Notes: a model not told the origin generated them from the sequence alone. A DNA stretch of 64,000 nt from JAKAGZ01 sp963783855 (GCA_963783855.1 CAWAPE010000013.1:62001-126000), one strand, 5' to 3'. Numbered from the stretch's first letter, positions 9,225 to 17,701 are shown. Numbers and translations: made by a program.

Positions 9225-10256
9225 TTAGTTAAAAACTTCCTCCAATATTTTTACCGCACTATTAATTTCTTCAAAGGATACATCCAGATGTGTAATTGCT
9301 CTCAGTGAATCAACTCTGCCGACAAGCAACAACAATCCTTTTTCTTTACATTTTTTCAGCGATTCCTCAACGGAAAATTTAAGCGGTTTGAAGATAAGAA
9401 TATTTGTCTGTACCGAATCCATATCAATTTCCAGGTTCGGATTTTCATTTATCGCTTTCGCTAATATTTGTGCTTTTTCGTGGTCTTCTTTCAATCGTTC
9501 CCTGTTATTCTGAAGCGCGTACAAACCTCCGGCAGCCATAATTCCCAGCTGTCTCATTCCACCGCCCCACGCTTTTCTTACGCGGAAAGCTTCCTTAATA
9601 AAGTCTTTTGAGCCAGCAATAATAGAACCTACGGGGGCACCGAGTCCTTTTGAAAGACAACACGAAATGGTATCGAAATGCGAAGCGTATTCTGCGGGAG
9701 ATATTCCCGTTGCCGCACAGGCATTCCAGATTCTTGCTCCGTCAAGATGATAATAGAGATTATGCTTTTTTGCCAGTTCACCTAGCGCTTTTATATTTTC
9801 AATCGGGTGGATTGTACCGCCGGCACGGTTGTGAGTATTTTCAACTTCAATCACTTTTGTCCGCGGCATATAATACGCACTTGTCGGCCTTATGTAAGGT
9901 TCAACCTGTTCGGGAGTAAATACACCTCGATCTGCTTCAACTGTCAAAAGCTGAATCCCGCTTAACGCTGAAGGAGAGCCGGATTCATAATTAAAAATAT
10001 GAGCGTTAAACTCGCAAATTACTTCATCGCCGGGATTTGTCAGAACATTCAGACAAATCTGATTTCCCATCACTCCGCTCGGTACGTAAAGCGCGGCTTC
10101 TTTTCCAAGAAGTTCGGCAGCGTATTCCTGGAGTTTATTTACGGTAGGGTCTTCCTGAAATACATCATCACCAACCTCTGCCTCAAGCATTGCTTTTCGC
10201 ATTTCCGGTGTAGGTTTGGTTATTGTGTCACTTCTTAAGTCAATATATTTTTCCAT
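9225..10256 (-). CDS. ltaE: Low-specificity L-threonine aldolase
   Basis: PLP enzyme splitting L-threonine or allo-threonine to glycine and acetaldehyde. 343 residues, normal length. N-terminal DLRSDTITKPTPEMRKAM is the family signature; the Schiff-base lysine lies in SCCLSKGLGAPVGS near residue 200; the PLP aspartate/histidine segment is LYYHLDGARIWNA. ATG start is followed immediately by the conserved N-terminus. It leads a two-gene unit with the thioesterase, and the upstream intergenic holds the hairpin repeat array. Confidence 0.94.
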   Translation of the reverse strand: MEKYIDLRSDTITKPTPEMRKAMLEAEVGDDVFQEDPTVNKLQEYAAELLGKEAALYVPSGVMGNQICLNVLTNPGDEVICEFNAHIFNYESGSPSALSGIQLLTVEADRGVFTPEQVEPYIRPTSAYYMPRTKVIEVENTHNRAGGTIHPIENIKALGELAKKHNLYYHLDGARIWNACAATGISPAEYASHFDTISCCLSKGLGAPVGSIIAGSKDFIKEAFRVRKAWGGGMRQLGIMAAGGLYALQNNRERLKEDHEKAQILAKAINENPNLEIDMDSVQTNILIFKPLKFSVEESLKKCKEKGLLLLVGRVDSLRAITHLDVSFEEINSAVKILEEVFN

Positions 10257-10356
10257 AGTTATCCGGTTTTTTTATTTAAGAAACATTTTTAAATTTAATA
10301 AAACTTAAGTTATTGTTCAGTAGATAATAGAAAATTGTGACAAACAATTTCATTTG

Positions 10357-10512
10357 CCCCGAACTTTAGTTCGGGGAGAAGCAAATAATTATGAATCTAT
10401 GGCTTTAGCCATGAGTTTGTTAAAAGATAAGCACATTATTAAATAATAATTAAACTATGGGACTAAAGTCCATATTAAGAGTGTCCTCGTAACACCGGGC
10501 TAAAGCCCGGTG
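10357..10512. repeat. REP-like array of four hairpins sharing a TTTA/TAAA loop
   Basis: Four hairpins in 156 bp: CCCCGAAC-TTTA-GTTCGGGG (10357-10376), ATGGC-TTTA-GCCAT (10399-10412), TATGGGAC-TAAA-GTCCATA (10456-10474, one bulged G) and CACCGGGC-TAAA-GCCCGGTG (10493-10512). The first two have TTTA loops, the last two TAAA, so the pairs lie in opposite orientation, as in REPIN-type doublets. Stem sequences differ while the CTTTAG/CTAAAG core is kept. No transposase is adjacent; mobilisation by a REP-associated tyrosine transposase elsewhere is inference. Confidence 0.7.
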
Positions 10513-10523
10513 CTAATACAATT

Positions 10524-12212
10524 TTATCCGATTGGGTTTAATTTCTTCCTGAATTTTAAAATCAAAAAGAAAAGAAATACACAAAGGGAAAGGTATGAAG
10601 CAAATTTTGGAATGATCATAGGATATTGTGAAAAGAAGGTTTTCCCTTCCTGAATCGGGACATCACCCGTTAATTCGGTTCTCGTAAAAAGTTTCGTTTC
10701 TTTCAAAGTTCTTCCAAGCGGATCAATTATACAGCTTATTCCCCCGTTCGCATCTCTTATTACCGACTTCCTGTTTTCTATAGCTCGTAAAACTGCAATC
10801 TCTTTATGCTGATATGGCCCGCTGGATTTTCCGTACCAGCTGTCATTCGTAACAACTGTGATTAAGTCTGTACCCTTCTTCACAAATTGTGTTACGAAAT
10901 AAGGATAAACGGATTCGTAGCAAACCAGTCCGTTAATTTTTAAAGGATAATTTTCTTCCGATGAACCGATTTTAACTTTCAGGGGAACATTAAAAACAAC
11001 AGTGTCTCTTCCAACATTCCATCCCGATATGCCGACGCCCCAGCTGAATAACTTACCAAGAAATGGCAACTGTTCTGAAAAAGGAACTTTTTCACCAAAA
11101 GGAACAAGTTTCATTTTTCCGTAGCGTTCAATCTTTCTCGAATAAGGAGAAAGCAATAAAATTCCGTTATAAATTGAATAATAAAATTCACCGGCCTTAC
11201 TGTATTTTGCATCCGGTGGAATTTTATCACCGGTCTGGTAGTAAATTATATCCGGCATCCCGGTAAGCAGGTGTACGTTGTTGGTTTTCAGAAATTTATA
11301 AATTGAATCTTTCTCCGGGTAATAAGCAGGACTCATCAGGTAAACCGGTAATGCCGTTTCAGGCCAGACAATTAATTCTGCTCCTTCGTCAACCGCTTTT
11401 TTAGAAAGTGACAAATAAAGATTAAGAGTTTCATCCAGACCGCTGAGTTCCCATTTATTCCACGGATCAAGGTTCGGCTGAATCAGCCCGACTCGGACTT
11501 TTTTATTTGATACCTTGAAATTTGAAAGCCGGAAGGATCCGTAATAAATAACAACAGAGAATATTAATATTATTGAGGCTGCATAATATCCGTAATTATT
11601 ATCCTTTTCTTTGAAGCTGGTGTAGGCTTTATAAATAAATATATTTATATAAACTACAATTACAGAAATTCCAACCGCACCAATTATATCAGCAACCTGT
11701 ATAAAAATTGTGAAATGAGAAAGCCCGCTCCCGAGTGTTAGCCATGGAAAACTGATATCCGTAAGCATATACAGATATTCGTATGTGATCCAAAAAAACG
11801 GGAGGGAAAGCAAGGCGAAGCTATTATTGAATGATCTTTTAGTGAGATAATAAAGTGTTGAAGGTATCAGGAATAACAGGGGGTTAAAGAACAATAACGC
11901 TCCGCCCGCTATCATTAAAAACGGATCAGTTCCCTTCTGCCAGCTCCCCACCCAGTAAACTGTGATAATTGTAAATATAAAAAATGTCAGATAAGTTGAT
12001 CGGCTAATTTCTGCCAGTGTCTTTTTCTTTTCCAGAACTAGTAAATACGGAACAAGTCCTACAAACATTAAAATCTGGAAAGGGAAAGGAAACGGCGGGA
12101 ACGAAATACCGAGAAGAACTCCGCTCAGAATAAGAAGCAGACGTTCCTTGTTTTTCTGTTTTTTTTCTTCTTTTGAAAGCGGGATTCTATTTTTGAAAAA
12201 TATTTTTTTCAA
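10524..12212 (-). CDS. lnt: Apolipoprotein N-acyltransferase
   Basis: Inner-membrane enzyme that N-acylates the cysteine of apolipoproteins, last step of lipoprotein maturation in diderms. 562 residues: several hydrophobic segments over about residues 20-230, then a nitrilase domain. The expected triad is visible: Glu in LIVWPETALP (about 282), Lys in MKLVPFGEKVPFS (about 371) and Cys in LVCYESVYP (about 429). A further membrane segment closes the C-terminus. The start is TTG, overlapping the dedA stop as TTGA; no in-frame ATG is near. Last gene of the ybjQ-era-ispF run. Lipoprotein genes elsewhere in this window would be its clients. Confidence 0.93.
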   Translation of the reverse strand: MKKIFFKNRIPLSKEEKKQKNKERLLLILSGVLLGISFPPFPFPFQILMFVGLVPYLLVLEKKKTLAEISRSTYLTFFIFTIITVYWVGSWQKGTDPFLMIAGGALLFFNPLLFLIPSTLYYLTKRSFNNSFALLSLPFFWITYEYLYMLTDISFPWLTLGSGLSHFTIFIQVADIIGAVGISVIVVYINIFIYKAYTSFKEKDNNYGYYAASIILIFSVVIYYGSFRLSNFKVSNKKVRVGLIQPNLDPWNKWELSGLDETLNLYLSLSKKAVDEGAELIVWPETALPVYLMSPAYYPEKDSIYKFLKTNNVHLLTGMPDIIYYQTGDKIPPDAKYSKAGEFYYSIYNGILLLSPYSRKIERYGKMKLVPFGEKVPFSEQLPFLGKLFSWGVGISGWNVGRDTVVFNVPLKVKIGSSEENYPLKINGLVCYESVYPYFVTQFVKKGTDLITVVTNDSWYGKSSGPYQHKEIAVLRAIENRKSVIRDANGGISCIIDPLGRTLKETKLFTRTELTGDVPIQEGKTFFSQYPMIIPKFASYLSLCVFLFFLILKFRKKLNPIG

Positions 12213-12817
12213 TTCTTTTTTTTTTTCAAAATGAAATACTTAATAATGAAAAAAGCAGCAATAATTATTGTTGCGGCAATTGCAATATTTCTATATGTGG
12301 AAAGATACTTGTCTACAAGTTCTACATTATGCCCAAAAATCATTCCCAGGTAAACTATTATTGCATTCCATGCAAATGCACTGAAAGTGGTAAAAAGAAC
12401 AGTTTTTTTTACATTTAGTCTGCTCATTCCAGCAAAGAAAGAGACCACTGAGCGGGTCCCTGGTAAAAACCTGTTGACAAGTATTATGCCGTATCCGTAG
12501 CGATTAAACCAGCTTTCAACCTTATCAAGTCTTTCGAGTGAAATGAATTTTATTTTCCCTGTATGAAGTACTTTTTTATCCAGCAATGATCCTACAAGAA
12601 ATAAAGTCATAAATCCAAGTACACTGCCGGCAGTAGTTAAAATTAATGTAGGGATAAAATGTATAGCCCCGGTACCTATTAATGATCCACCAACTACAAT
12701 TACAAGATCACTCGGTGACGGGGGAAAAATATTTTCTATAAACGAAAAAAAGAAAAGAGCTGCATAAATCCAGAACGGTGTTAAGCGGGAAATTTCCGTT
12801 AAAATATTCTCAAACAT
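12209..12817 (-). CDS. DedA-family membrane protein
   Basis: 202 residues with about five hydrophobic segments. The DedA signature is present: re-entrant ENIFPPSPSDLVIVVGGS near residue 28 and NRFLPGTRSVVSFFAG near residue 115 with the conserved arginine and proline. Members are implicated in undecaprenyl-phosphate or phospholipid transport and membrane homeostasis. Stop overlaps the lnt start by 4 bp, and its own start is 1 bp after ispF, so translation is probably coupled along ispF-dedA-lnt. Confidence 0.9.
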   Translation of the reverse strand: MFENILTEISRLTPFWIYAALFFFSFIENIFPPSPSDLVIVVGGSLIGTGAIHFIPTLILTTAGSVLGFMTLFLVGSLLDKKVLHTGKIKFISLERLDKVESWFNRYGYGIILVNRFLPGTRSVVSFFAGMSRLNVKKTVLFTTFSAFAWNAIIVYLGMIFGHNVELVDKYLSTYRNIAIAATIIIAAFFIIKYFILKKKKN

Positions 12818-12818
12818 A

Positions 12819-13304
12819 TTATACTTTAATTAATAATACTGTAGCAAAAGCGGAAACACCTTCTTCCCTTCCTACGAATCCTAGTTTTTCAGTAGTAGTT
12901 GCTTTAACAGAAATGTTTTCGATTTCAGTACTCAATAATTTGGCAATCTTTTCCTGCATTTTAGGAATATATGAGGCCAGTTTAGGTTTTTGCATTGCAA
13001 CAATTGAGTCTAAATTTCCAAGCGTATAACCTTTTTCTTTAATGAGTTCAAAAACTTTCTTAAGCAGTTCGGCACTATCGGCGTTTTTATAATTTGGATC
13101 GGTATCGGGAAAATGCTGCCCGATATCTCCAAGTGCAAGCGCACCCAGCAGTGCATCGGAAATTGCGTGCAAAAGTACATCTGCATCAGAGTGACCGAGC
13201 AACCCTTTTTCATAAGGGATTTCAATTCCACCGAGAATTAATTTCCTGTCTTCTGCAAAAGCATGAACATCAAACCCTATTCCTGTACGAAAATTATTTT
13301 TCAA
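12819..13304 (-). CDS. ispF: 2-C-methyl-D-erythritol 2,4-cyclodiphosphate synthase
   Basis: Fifth step of the MEP isoprenoid pathway; releases CMP to form the cyclic diphosphate. 161 residues as usual. Metal ligands in GIGFDVHAF and LLGHSDADVLLHA; the CMP-binding KATTTEKLGFVGREEG motif is at the C-terminus. The start is TTG in a TTGA overlap with the acylphosphatase stop; no in-frame ATG lies before the conserved RTGIGFDVH. Not fused to IspD. Confidence 0.95.
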   Translation of the reverse strand: MKNNFRTGIGFDVHAFAEDRKLILGGIEIPYEKGLLGHSDADVLLHAISDALLGALALGDIGQHFPDTDPNYKNADSAELLKKVFELIKEKGYTLGNLDSIVAMQKPKLASYIPKMQEKIAKLLSTEIENISVKATTTEKLGFVGREEGVSAFATVLLIKV

Positions 13305-13585
13305 TGTCTTATCTCAAAATGTGTAAATTCATTTTTTGTTCCATCCCAGTTAATATTTGCATTTTTTACTGATGCGTGGGATGGGCCAATTTTTATTTTT
13401 TTGAAAAGATCTTCTATTAGTGCTTTGCCACCTTCAACAACTGTCAGTACTTCCCCTGTGTATAAATTTTTAACATATCCATTCAGACCAAGTTTCTCAG
13501 CTTCGCGGTAAACAAAATATCTGAAGCCCACCCCCTGAACCAATCCGTTTACAATTATTTCTGCTCTTTTTTCGTTATCATCCAT
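13301..13585 (-). CDS. acyP: Acylphosphatase
   Basis: 94-residue enzyme hydrolysing carboxyl-phosphate bonds. The signature VQGVGFRYFVYREA supplies the catalytic arginine (about residue 23), and NGYVKNLYTGEV supplies the conserved asparagine. It overlaps the upstream transporter gene by 8 bp and the ispF start by 4 bp. Its physiological substrate is generally unclear and the context does not resolve it. Confidence 0.92.
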   Translation of the reverse strand: MDDNEKRAEIIVNGLVQGVGFRYFVYREAEKLGLNGYVKNLYTGEVLTVVEGGKALIEDLFKKIKIGPSHASVKNANINWDGTKNEFTHFEIRH

Positions 13586-14492
13586 TGTTCTTGTATTCTT
13601 TTTTGCCCATCAATTCCGAAACCAGGAGTCCTGTAAATATAAATATACCCCCGATAAACCCAAAATTTGAAATTTTTTCGCCGATAATAATAAAAGCAAA
13701 AAATGCCGCGAATATTGGTTCAAAGGAAAAAATGATTGCCGCCTTAGTTGGCGTAACACACTTTTGATATTTTGTCTGAAGCGTTGTAGCCAATAATGTC
13801 GCCAGCAATGCTGTATAAATCACGGAAAATATGACAGTACCGTTCAAACTAAAACTAAATTTCTCCAGTCCTGAAGCTGATAAGAAAAAAGTGAAAATCC
13901 ACCCTGCAACTCCGGTTACAGCCAGTTGAATAAATACCAGAAGTTTATAATCAATCTTGTGGCTGATCATATCCAGGTAAACGATATATGTTGCAAACGC
14001 GATTGCACATAGAAGGGTAAAGAAATCACCGATGTTAAAATTTTCACCAAGTTCGGAAAATATATCAAAGATGGAGGTTCCTTTACTCGATAATAAAATC
14101 AGTCCGAAGAGTACAAGGATAATTCCAATTACATTTTCTTTTTTTGGTTTTCTTTTTTCAATTATAAATTGAAGGATTGGAGTAAATACTACAAATGTCC
14201 CGGTAATAAATCCGGATTTTGTTGCCGAAGTAAAATTTAGTCCGACTGTTTGAGTTGCAAAGCCAGCAAAGTTTAGAAGTCCTAAAATCACTCCGCCAAT
14301 TATTGCTTCCTTTGTAGAAACTTTTAAAATGCCAAACATAAAAGGAAGTAAAATTAAGGCAGCAATGCTGAAACGGATTGAAACAAAAAGCAGCGGGGAA
14401 ACATCTGTAAGAGCTAATTTTATTACAACAAAAGTCACACCCCAGACCACTGTTGTAAGTAATAAAGCACCTTCGCCAATAAATTTCTTCAT
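13578..14492 (-). CDS. EamA/DMT-family transporter
   Basis: 304 residues forming two EamA repeats with about ten predicted membrane segments; N-terminal LTTVVWGVTFVVIK and second-half FSFEPIFAAFFAFIIIGE are typical of drug/metabolite transporters. These usually export amino acids or other small metabolites, and the substrate cannot be read from sequence. Placed between era and acyP on the same strand, 48 bp after era. Confidence 0.9.
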   Translation of the reverse strand: MKKFIGEGALLLTTVVWGVTFVVIKLALTDVSPLLFVSIRFSIAALILLPFMFGILKVSTKEAIIGGVILGLLNFAGFATQTVGLNFTSATKSGFITGTFVVFTPILQFIIEKRKPKKENVIGIILVLFGLILLSSKGTSIFDIFSELGENFNIGDFFTLLCAIAFATYIVYLDMISHKIDYKLLVFIQLAVTGVAGWIFTFFLSASGLEKFSFSLNGTVIFSVIYTALLATLLATTLQTKYQKCVTPTKAAIIFSFEPIFAAFFAFIIIGEKISNFGFIGGIFIFTGLLVSELMGKKEYKNNG

Positions 14493-14540
14493 CTGCTTCT
14501 TAGATTAGGTTTGGAATGAATGATTAAACGGGGATATAAT

Positions 14541-15449
14541 TTATTCTTTTTCGCCCGGGTAGCCAAAGGATTTTAGCATATTTTCATCTGTCCGCCATTT
14601 ACTTCTTACTTTAACGTGAAGATCAAGATAGACGGGCCTTTGCAAAAATTCTTCAATAGAAGCGCGTGATTCTTCACCTATTCTTTTCAGGGCTGTTCCC
14701 TGTTTACCTATTAATATTCCTTTCTGGCTATCGCGTTCAACAATAATTTCTGCCTGTATGAAATCCTTTCTGCCTTCACGTTCTTTAAAATCTACTATCA
14801 CTACTTCACAACTGTAGGGAATTTCATCTTTGTAATGTTCAAATATTTTTTCCCTTATTATTTCGGACACAAAAAATCTTTCATTTTCATCGGAGACATT
14901 TTCATCCGGATAATATTTGGGACCTTCCGGTAGATTTTCAATAATTTCACTTATAACTGTATGAACATTATAAGCCAGTTTTGATGAAATTGGAATTATT
15001 CTTTTGAAGTAATTTGTTTTTCCTACCTTTTCGATTAATTCATTCACCTGCTCCTGAGATGAAAGATCGATTTTATTAAGAAGTAAAATCTTTGGCTTTT
15101 TGCTCTTACTCAGCAAATCATAAATGAAAGCGTCCTTTAAAGTTTTTTCTCCGCCAGGATCAAGCGCAACATCCAGAATCAAAATAAGAACATCCGCGTC
15201 TTTAATAGATTGAACAACCGAATCCATCATTTTTTCCTGTAGAAGATATGCTGGTTTCAGAATACCCGGCGTATCCAGAAAAATAATCTGGTAATTTTCA
15301 TCCGATAAAATACCTATCAATCTTTTGCGCGTTGTTTGAGGTTTGTTTGTAGTAATTGAGAGTTTTTGCCCCAGCAATGCGTTAAGCAAAGTAGATTTAC
15401 CAGCATTTGGTAAACCAAGTATTGTTACGTAACCTGTCTTTGTTTTCAT
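14541..15449 (-). CDS. era: Ribosome-assembly GTPase Era
   Basis: 302 residues. G1 GLPNAGKSTLLNALLG, G3 DTPG, G4 NKID and G5 SSK are all present, followed by a C-terminal KH domain with the ILIGKQGTALKRIG loop. Era binds the 3-prime end of 16S rRNA during 30S maturation. ATG start precedes KTKTGYVTILG by a normal distance. It is 11 bp downstream of the ybjQ-like gene, so the two are probably cotranscribed. Confidence 0.96.
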   Translation of the reverse strand: MKTKTGYVTILGLPNAGKSTLLNALLGQKLSITTNKPQTTRKRLIGILSDENYQIIFLDTPGILKPAYLLQEKMMDSVVQSIKDADVLILILDVALDPGGEKTLKDAFIYDLLSKSKKPKILLLNKIDLSSQEQVNELIEKVGKTNYFKRIIPISSKLAYNVHTVISEIIENLPEGPKYYPDENVSDENERFFVSEIIREKIFEHYKDEIPYSCEVVIVDFKEREGRKDFIQAEIIVERDSQKGILIGKQGTALKRIGEESRASIEEFLQRPVYLDLHVKVRSKWRTDENMLKSFGYPGEKE

Positions 15450-15460
15450 AATTTTTCTGG

Positions 15461-15787
15461 TTATTCTTCGTAAAGAACGGCGGTACCCGATGCGCTAACC
15501 ATAAGCATATTTCCCCCGCCACCCCCGATAGTTTCATAATCGAGATCAATGCCCACAACGGCATTGGCTCCCATTGCTTTAGCCTGCTCAGCCATTTCCG
15601 TAACAGCAATATCTTTGGCTTTTCTCAATTCTTTTTCATAGGCAGCAGAACGACCGCCGACTATGTCTCTTATTCCTGCAAAAAAATCTTTAAATATGTT
15701 AGCTCCAAGAATTGCTTCGCCGCTTACCAGTCCGTAATATTTAACTATTTTTTTACCCTCAATTGTAGGGGTCGTAATAACTAACAT
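15461..15787 (-). CDS. YbjQ/UPF0145 family protein
   Basis: 108 residues, the full YbjQ domain: VITTPTIEGKKIVKYYGLVS, then GEAILGANIFKDFF and MGANAVVGIDLDYE. Family members form small oligomers and are annotated as putative heavy-metal binding, but function is not established. A GAGG ribosome site precedes the ATG. First gene of the leftward run that continues through era, acyP, ispF and lnt. Confidence 0.88.
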   Translation of the reverse strand: MLVITTPTIEGKKIVKYYGLVSGEAILGANIFKDFFAGIRDIVGGRSAAYEKELRKAKDIAVTEMAEQAKAMGANAVVGIDLDYETIGGGGGNMLMVSASGTAVLYEE

Positions 15788-15877
15788 TTTAAAGACCTCG
15801 CTATTTTAATAAATAATTTACGAAATAAATATACGAAGTTAAAAAGAAAGTTGGGAAAGAAGTTCGGTTTATAGAAA

Positions 15878-15903
15878 TAAAAAAGGCTGCCAGACGGCAG
15901 CCT
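15878..15903 (-). terminator. Rho-independent terminator of the sigma/anti-sigma operon
   Basis: Stem AGGCTGCC / GGCAGCCT with AGAC loop, followed on the minus strand by a run of T. It lies 12 bp past the anti-sigma stop. Confidence 0.85.
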
Positions 15904-15915
15904 CATGTATCAATT

Positions 15916-16446
15916 TTAGTGTTGCCGACTTAAATTGTTTTTTGTGTGTTTTACAAGATCGAAGACAAAATAGATAGAAACTAAAAGACCAAGCGAGAAC
16001 ACGCTTCCAATTACAGATAAATTTACATTACCGAAAAAGCTTTTAACAGGTTGTATTATATCTTTCAGGAAGTTCAGTGTTTCGCGTGTTGCCACTGCGG
16101 TTCCGCCTGCTGTTGACGGAGGTGCAGAAAAAATTATAGACATTACGTATCCAACTATGGCAAGGGCAATAATAACAAAGATAGAAGAGATAGAAAGAAT
16201 AAAGATCTGTTGTTCTTTTTTAGCTCTTGATTTTTTACTTATTCTCTTCATCAGGGCTAATGTAAAATCGGGTGAGACAGAATATGATTTCATATTTTTT
16301 AAACCGTTATCTGCAGTCTGCAGCGCTTTAAGCCTTTTTTTGTCTACTTCAGAAGTCTTAAGCTGTTCGCGCACGATTTTAAGTGTCGCCTGATCAAGTT
16401 CATTATCAATATATTTGTTTAATATTTCATCCGATAGATTCTTCAT
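15916..16446 (-). CDS. Probable membrane anti-sigma factor
   Basis: 176 residues, overlapping the ECF sigma stop as ATGA, the classic sigma/anti-sigma arrangement. The N-terminal ISDEIL-like helix region (LSDEILNKYIDNELDQATL) resembles anti-sigma domains, but the zinc HxxxCxxC motif is absent. Two hydrophobic segments, about residues 78-105 and 143-165, give a membrane-tethered protein with both N-terminal sigma-binding part and C-terminus probably cytoplasmic. No release protease or partner is encoded beside it. Function is inferred chiefly from context. Confidence 0.75.
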   Translation of the reverse strand: MKNLSDEILNKYIDNELDQATLKIVREQLKTSEVDKKRLKALQTADNGLKNMKSYSVSPDFTLALMKRISKKSRAKKEQQIFILSISSIFVIIALAIVGYVMSIIFSAPPSTAGGTAVATRETLNFLKDIIQPVKSFFGNVNLSVIGSVFSLGLLVSIYFVFDLVKHTKNNLSRQH

Positions 16447-17009
16447 AATAATTCCTCTGCAAAATTATTCTTCACCATAATATCCTTTAATGCATTTCTC
16501 GATCTGTACAATAATACTTTTACATTTGCTATTGATGTATTCAACGCTTCACTTATTTCTTCACAACTCATATCATTAATATAAAACATAGTAATAACCG
16601 AAGCATATTTTAAAGGTAATTTTTCTACCATTGTATTTATAAATTCTGCCATATCTTTTTTTTCTGAAACCTTAAAATCATAATCACTCTCAAGATCAAA
16701 ATGATCTTCTACTGAAGACATTTCCATTTCAATTTTTCTTTTTTTGCCAGATAGTTTTGTCAAAGTAGTATTGTAAACTATTCTGTAAAACCAGGTTGAA
16801 AATTTCGATTCCTGTCTGAAGTTATCGAGCGAATCATATGCTTTGATAAAGCAATCCTGAAGAACCTCCTCCGCATCCATTTCGTTTTTAAGCATCCGCT
16901 TAACGAGGGAAAAGGCTTTGTTTTTATACCTGTCAATAATAATAGCATAATCTGATTGATTTCCTTTTTTGACAGAATCTATTATTTCTAAATCAGTAAG
17001 GTTTTTCAT
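16443..17009 (-). CDS. RNA polymerase ECF sigma factor
   Basis: 188 residues. Region 2 reads AFSLVKRMLKNEMDAEEVLQ with QDCFIKAYDSLDNF and FSTWFYRIVYN; region 4 reads MSCEEISEALNTSIANVKVL. No extra C-terminal domain. It is cotranscribed with the overlapping anti-sigma gene. A TGTAACC-N17-GTC element just upstream matches two copies in front of the divergent small membrane-protein gene, so autoregulation and a shared regulon are likely. The -10 lies only about 9 bp from the ATG, implying a nearly leaderless message. Confidence 0.93.
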   Translation of the reverse strand: MKNLTDLEIIDSVKKGNQSDYAIIIDRYKNKAFSLVKRMLKNEMDAEEVLQDCFIKAYDSLDNFRQESKFSTWFYRIVYNTTLTKLSGKKRKIEMEMSSVEDHFDLESDYDFKVSEKKDMAEFINTMVEKLPLKYASVITMFYINDMSCEEISEALNTSIANVKVLLYRSRNALKDIMVKNNFAEELL

Positions 17010-17017
17010 CTATTTTT

Positions 17018-17047
17018 TAAGACTTTAATTGTGCTTAAAAGGTTACA
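17018..17047 (-). promoter_or_regulatory. Predicted ECF promoter of the sigma operon
   Basis: On the minus strand: TGTAACC, 17 bp, GTCTTA. The two elements and spacer length are identical in type to both sites upstream of the divergent gene. Expected start of transcription falls within a few bases of the sigma ATG. Confidence 0.75.
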
Positions 17048-17163
17048 GATCAGCTATAAAATATTAGAGCATAATATTAGGTACTTCCTAAATAACTACT
17101 AAAAAGGTCAAAAATCAATAAAAATCGTAAAAACGAGTGGCAACGGTCTTTTTTCATATAAAC

Positions 17164-17193
17164 TGTAACCTTTCTGGTTGGCTTTAAGTCATA
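17164..17193 (+). promoter_or_regulatory. Predicted ECF promoter, distal
   Basis: TGTAACC, 17-bp spacer, GTCATA. It shares TGTAACCTTT and AAGTC with the sigma-operon promoter on the other strand. It would give a leader of roughly 100 nt for the small membrane-protein gene. Confidence 0.75.
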
Positions 17194-17231
17194 ATATTTA
17201 GAAAGCAGGATTGACCCGGAAAATATACCGA

Positions 17232-17261
17232 TGTAACCTGTACGCCGGGATTACAGTCAGA
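17232..17261 (+). promoter_or_regulatory. Predicted ECF promoter, proximal
   Basis: TGTAACC, 17-bp spacer, GTCAGA. Tandem copy 68 bp downstream of the distal site. It would give a leader near 30 nt ending in the AAAGGAG ribosome site. Confidence 0.7.
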
Positions 17262-17299
17262 AGAGAAAAGAAGAAAATTAAAACTAAAGGAGAAATAAA

Positions 17300-17659
17300 A
17301 TGGATAAGGAAGTAGTAGCGGTATTCATACCAATAATATTATTCCTGGTATCTGGTTTAGTTGCGGTGGTATATTTGTATTTGAGATCAAGGGAAAGACA
17401 AATGCTTATAGAAAAAAACCTGGATGCCGAAGCGATAAAAGAATTTTTCAACAATAAGCGTAATTACGATCCCTTTAGATTACTAAAGTTCGGAGTTATC
17501 TGTTTGTTCTTTGGGCTTGCACTTGGTTTCGGTCTTATGCTTGAGGATGCAACAGGTGCTGATTACTGGGTTCCGTTCTTATTGTTCACAATAACAGGCC
17601 TGGGCTTTATTGTTGCCAACCTGGTAGCACGAAAAATGGACCAAAGAGGTGATCAATAA
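17300..17659 (+). CDS. Small membrane protein (DUF6249-like), probable ECF target
   Basis: 119 residues, no enzyme motif. Hydrophobic segments at about 6-28, 62-80 and 90-108; a charged linker RSRERQMLIEKNLDAEAIKE lies between the first two. The pattern matches small DUF6249-type membrane proteins often found beside ECF sigma genes. A good AAAGGAG site precedes the ATG. Two tandem TGTAACC-N17-GTC elements upstream mark it as a direct target of the divergent sigma factor, which suggests a role in the envelope response it controls. Molecular function unknown. Confidence 0.8.
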   Translation: MDKEVVAVFIPIILFLVSGLVAVVYLYLRSRERQMLIEKNLDAEAIKEFFNNKRNYDPFRLLKFGVICLFFGLALGFGLMLEDATGADYWVPFLLFTITGLGFIVANLVARKMDQRGDQ

Positions 17660-17670
17660 CTTTTCCGCGT

Positions 17671-17701
17671 AAAAAAAGGCGTCCACAAAGGACGCCTTTT
17701 T
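17671..17701. terminator. Bidirectional terminator
   Basis: AAAAAGGCGTCC / GGACGCCTTTTT with ACAAA loop and A/T runs on both sides. It lies between the small membrane-protein gene and the convergent trxB and serves both. Confidence 0.88.
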
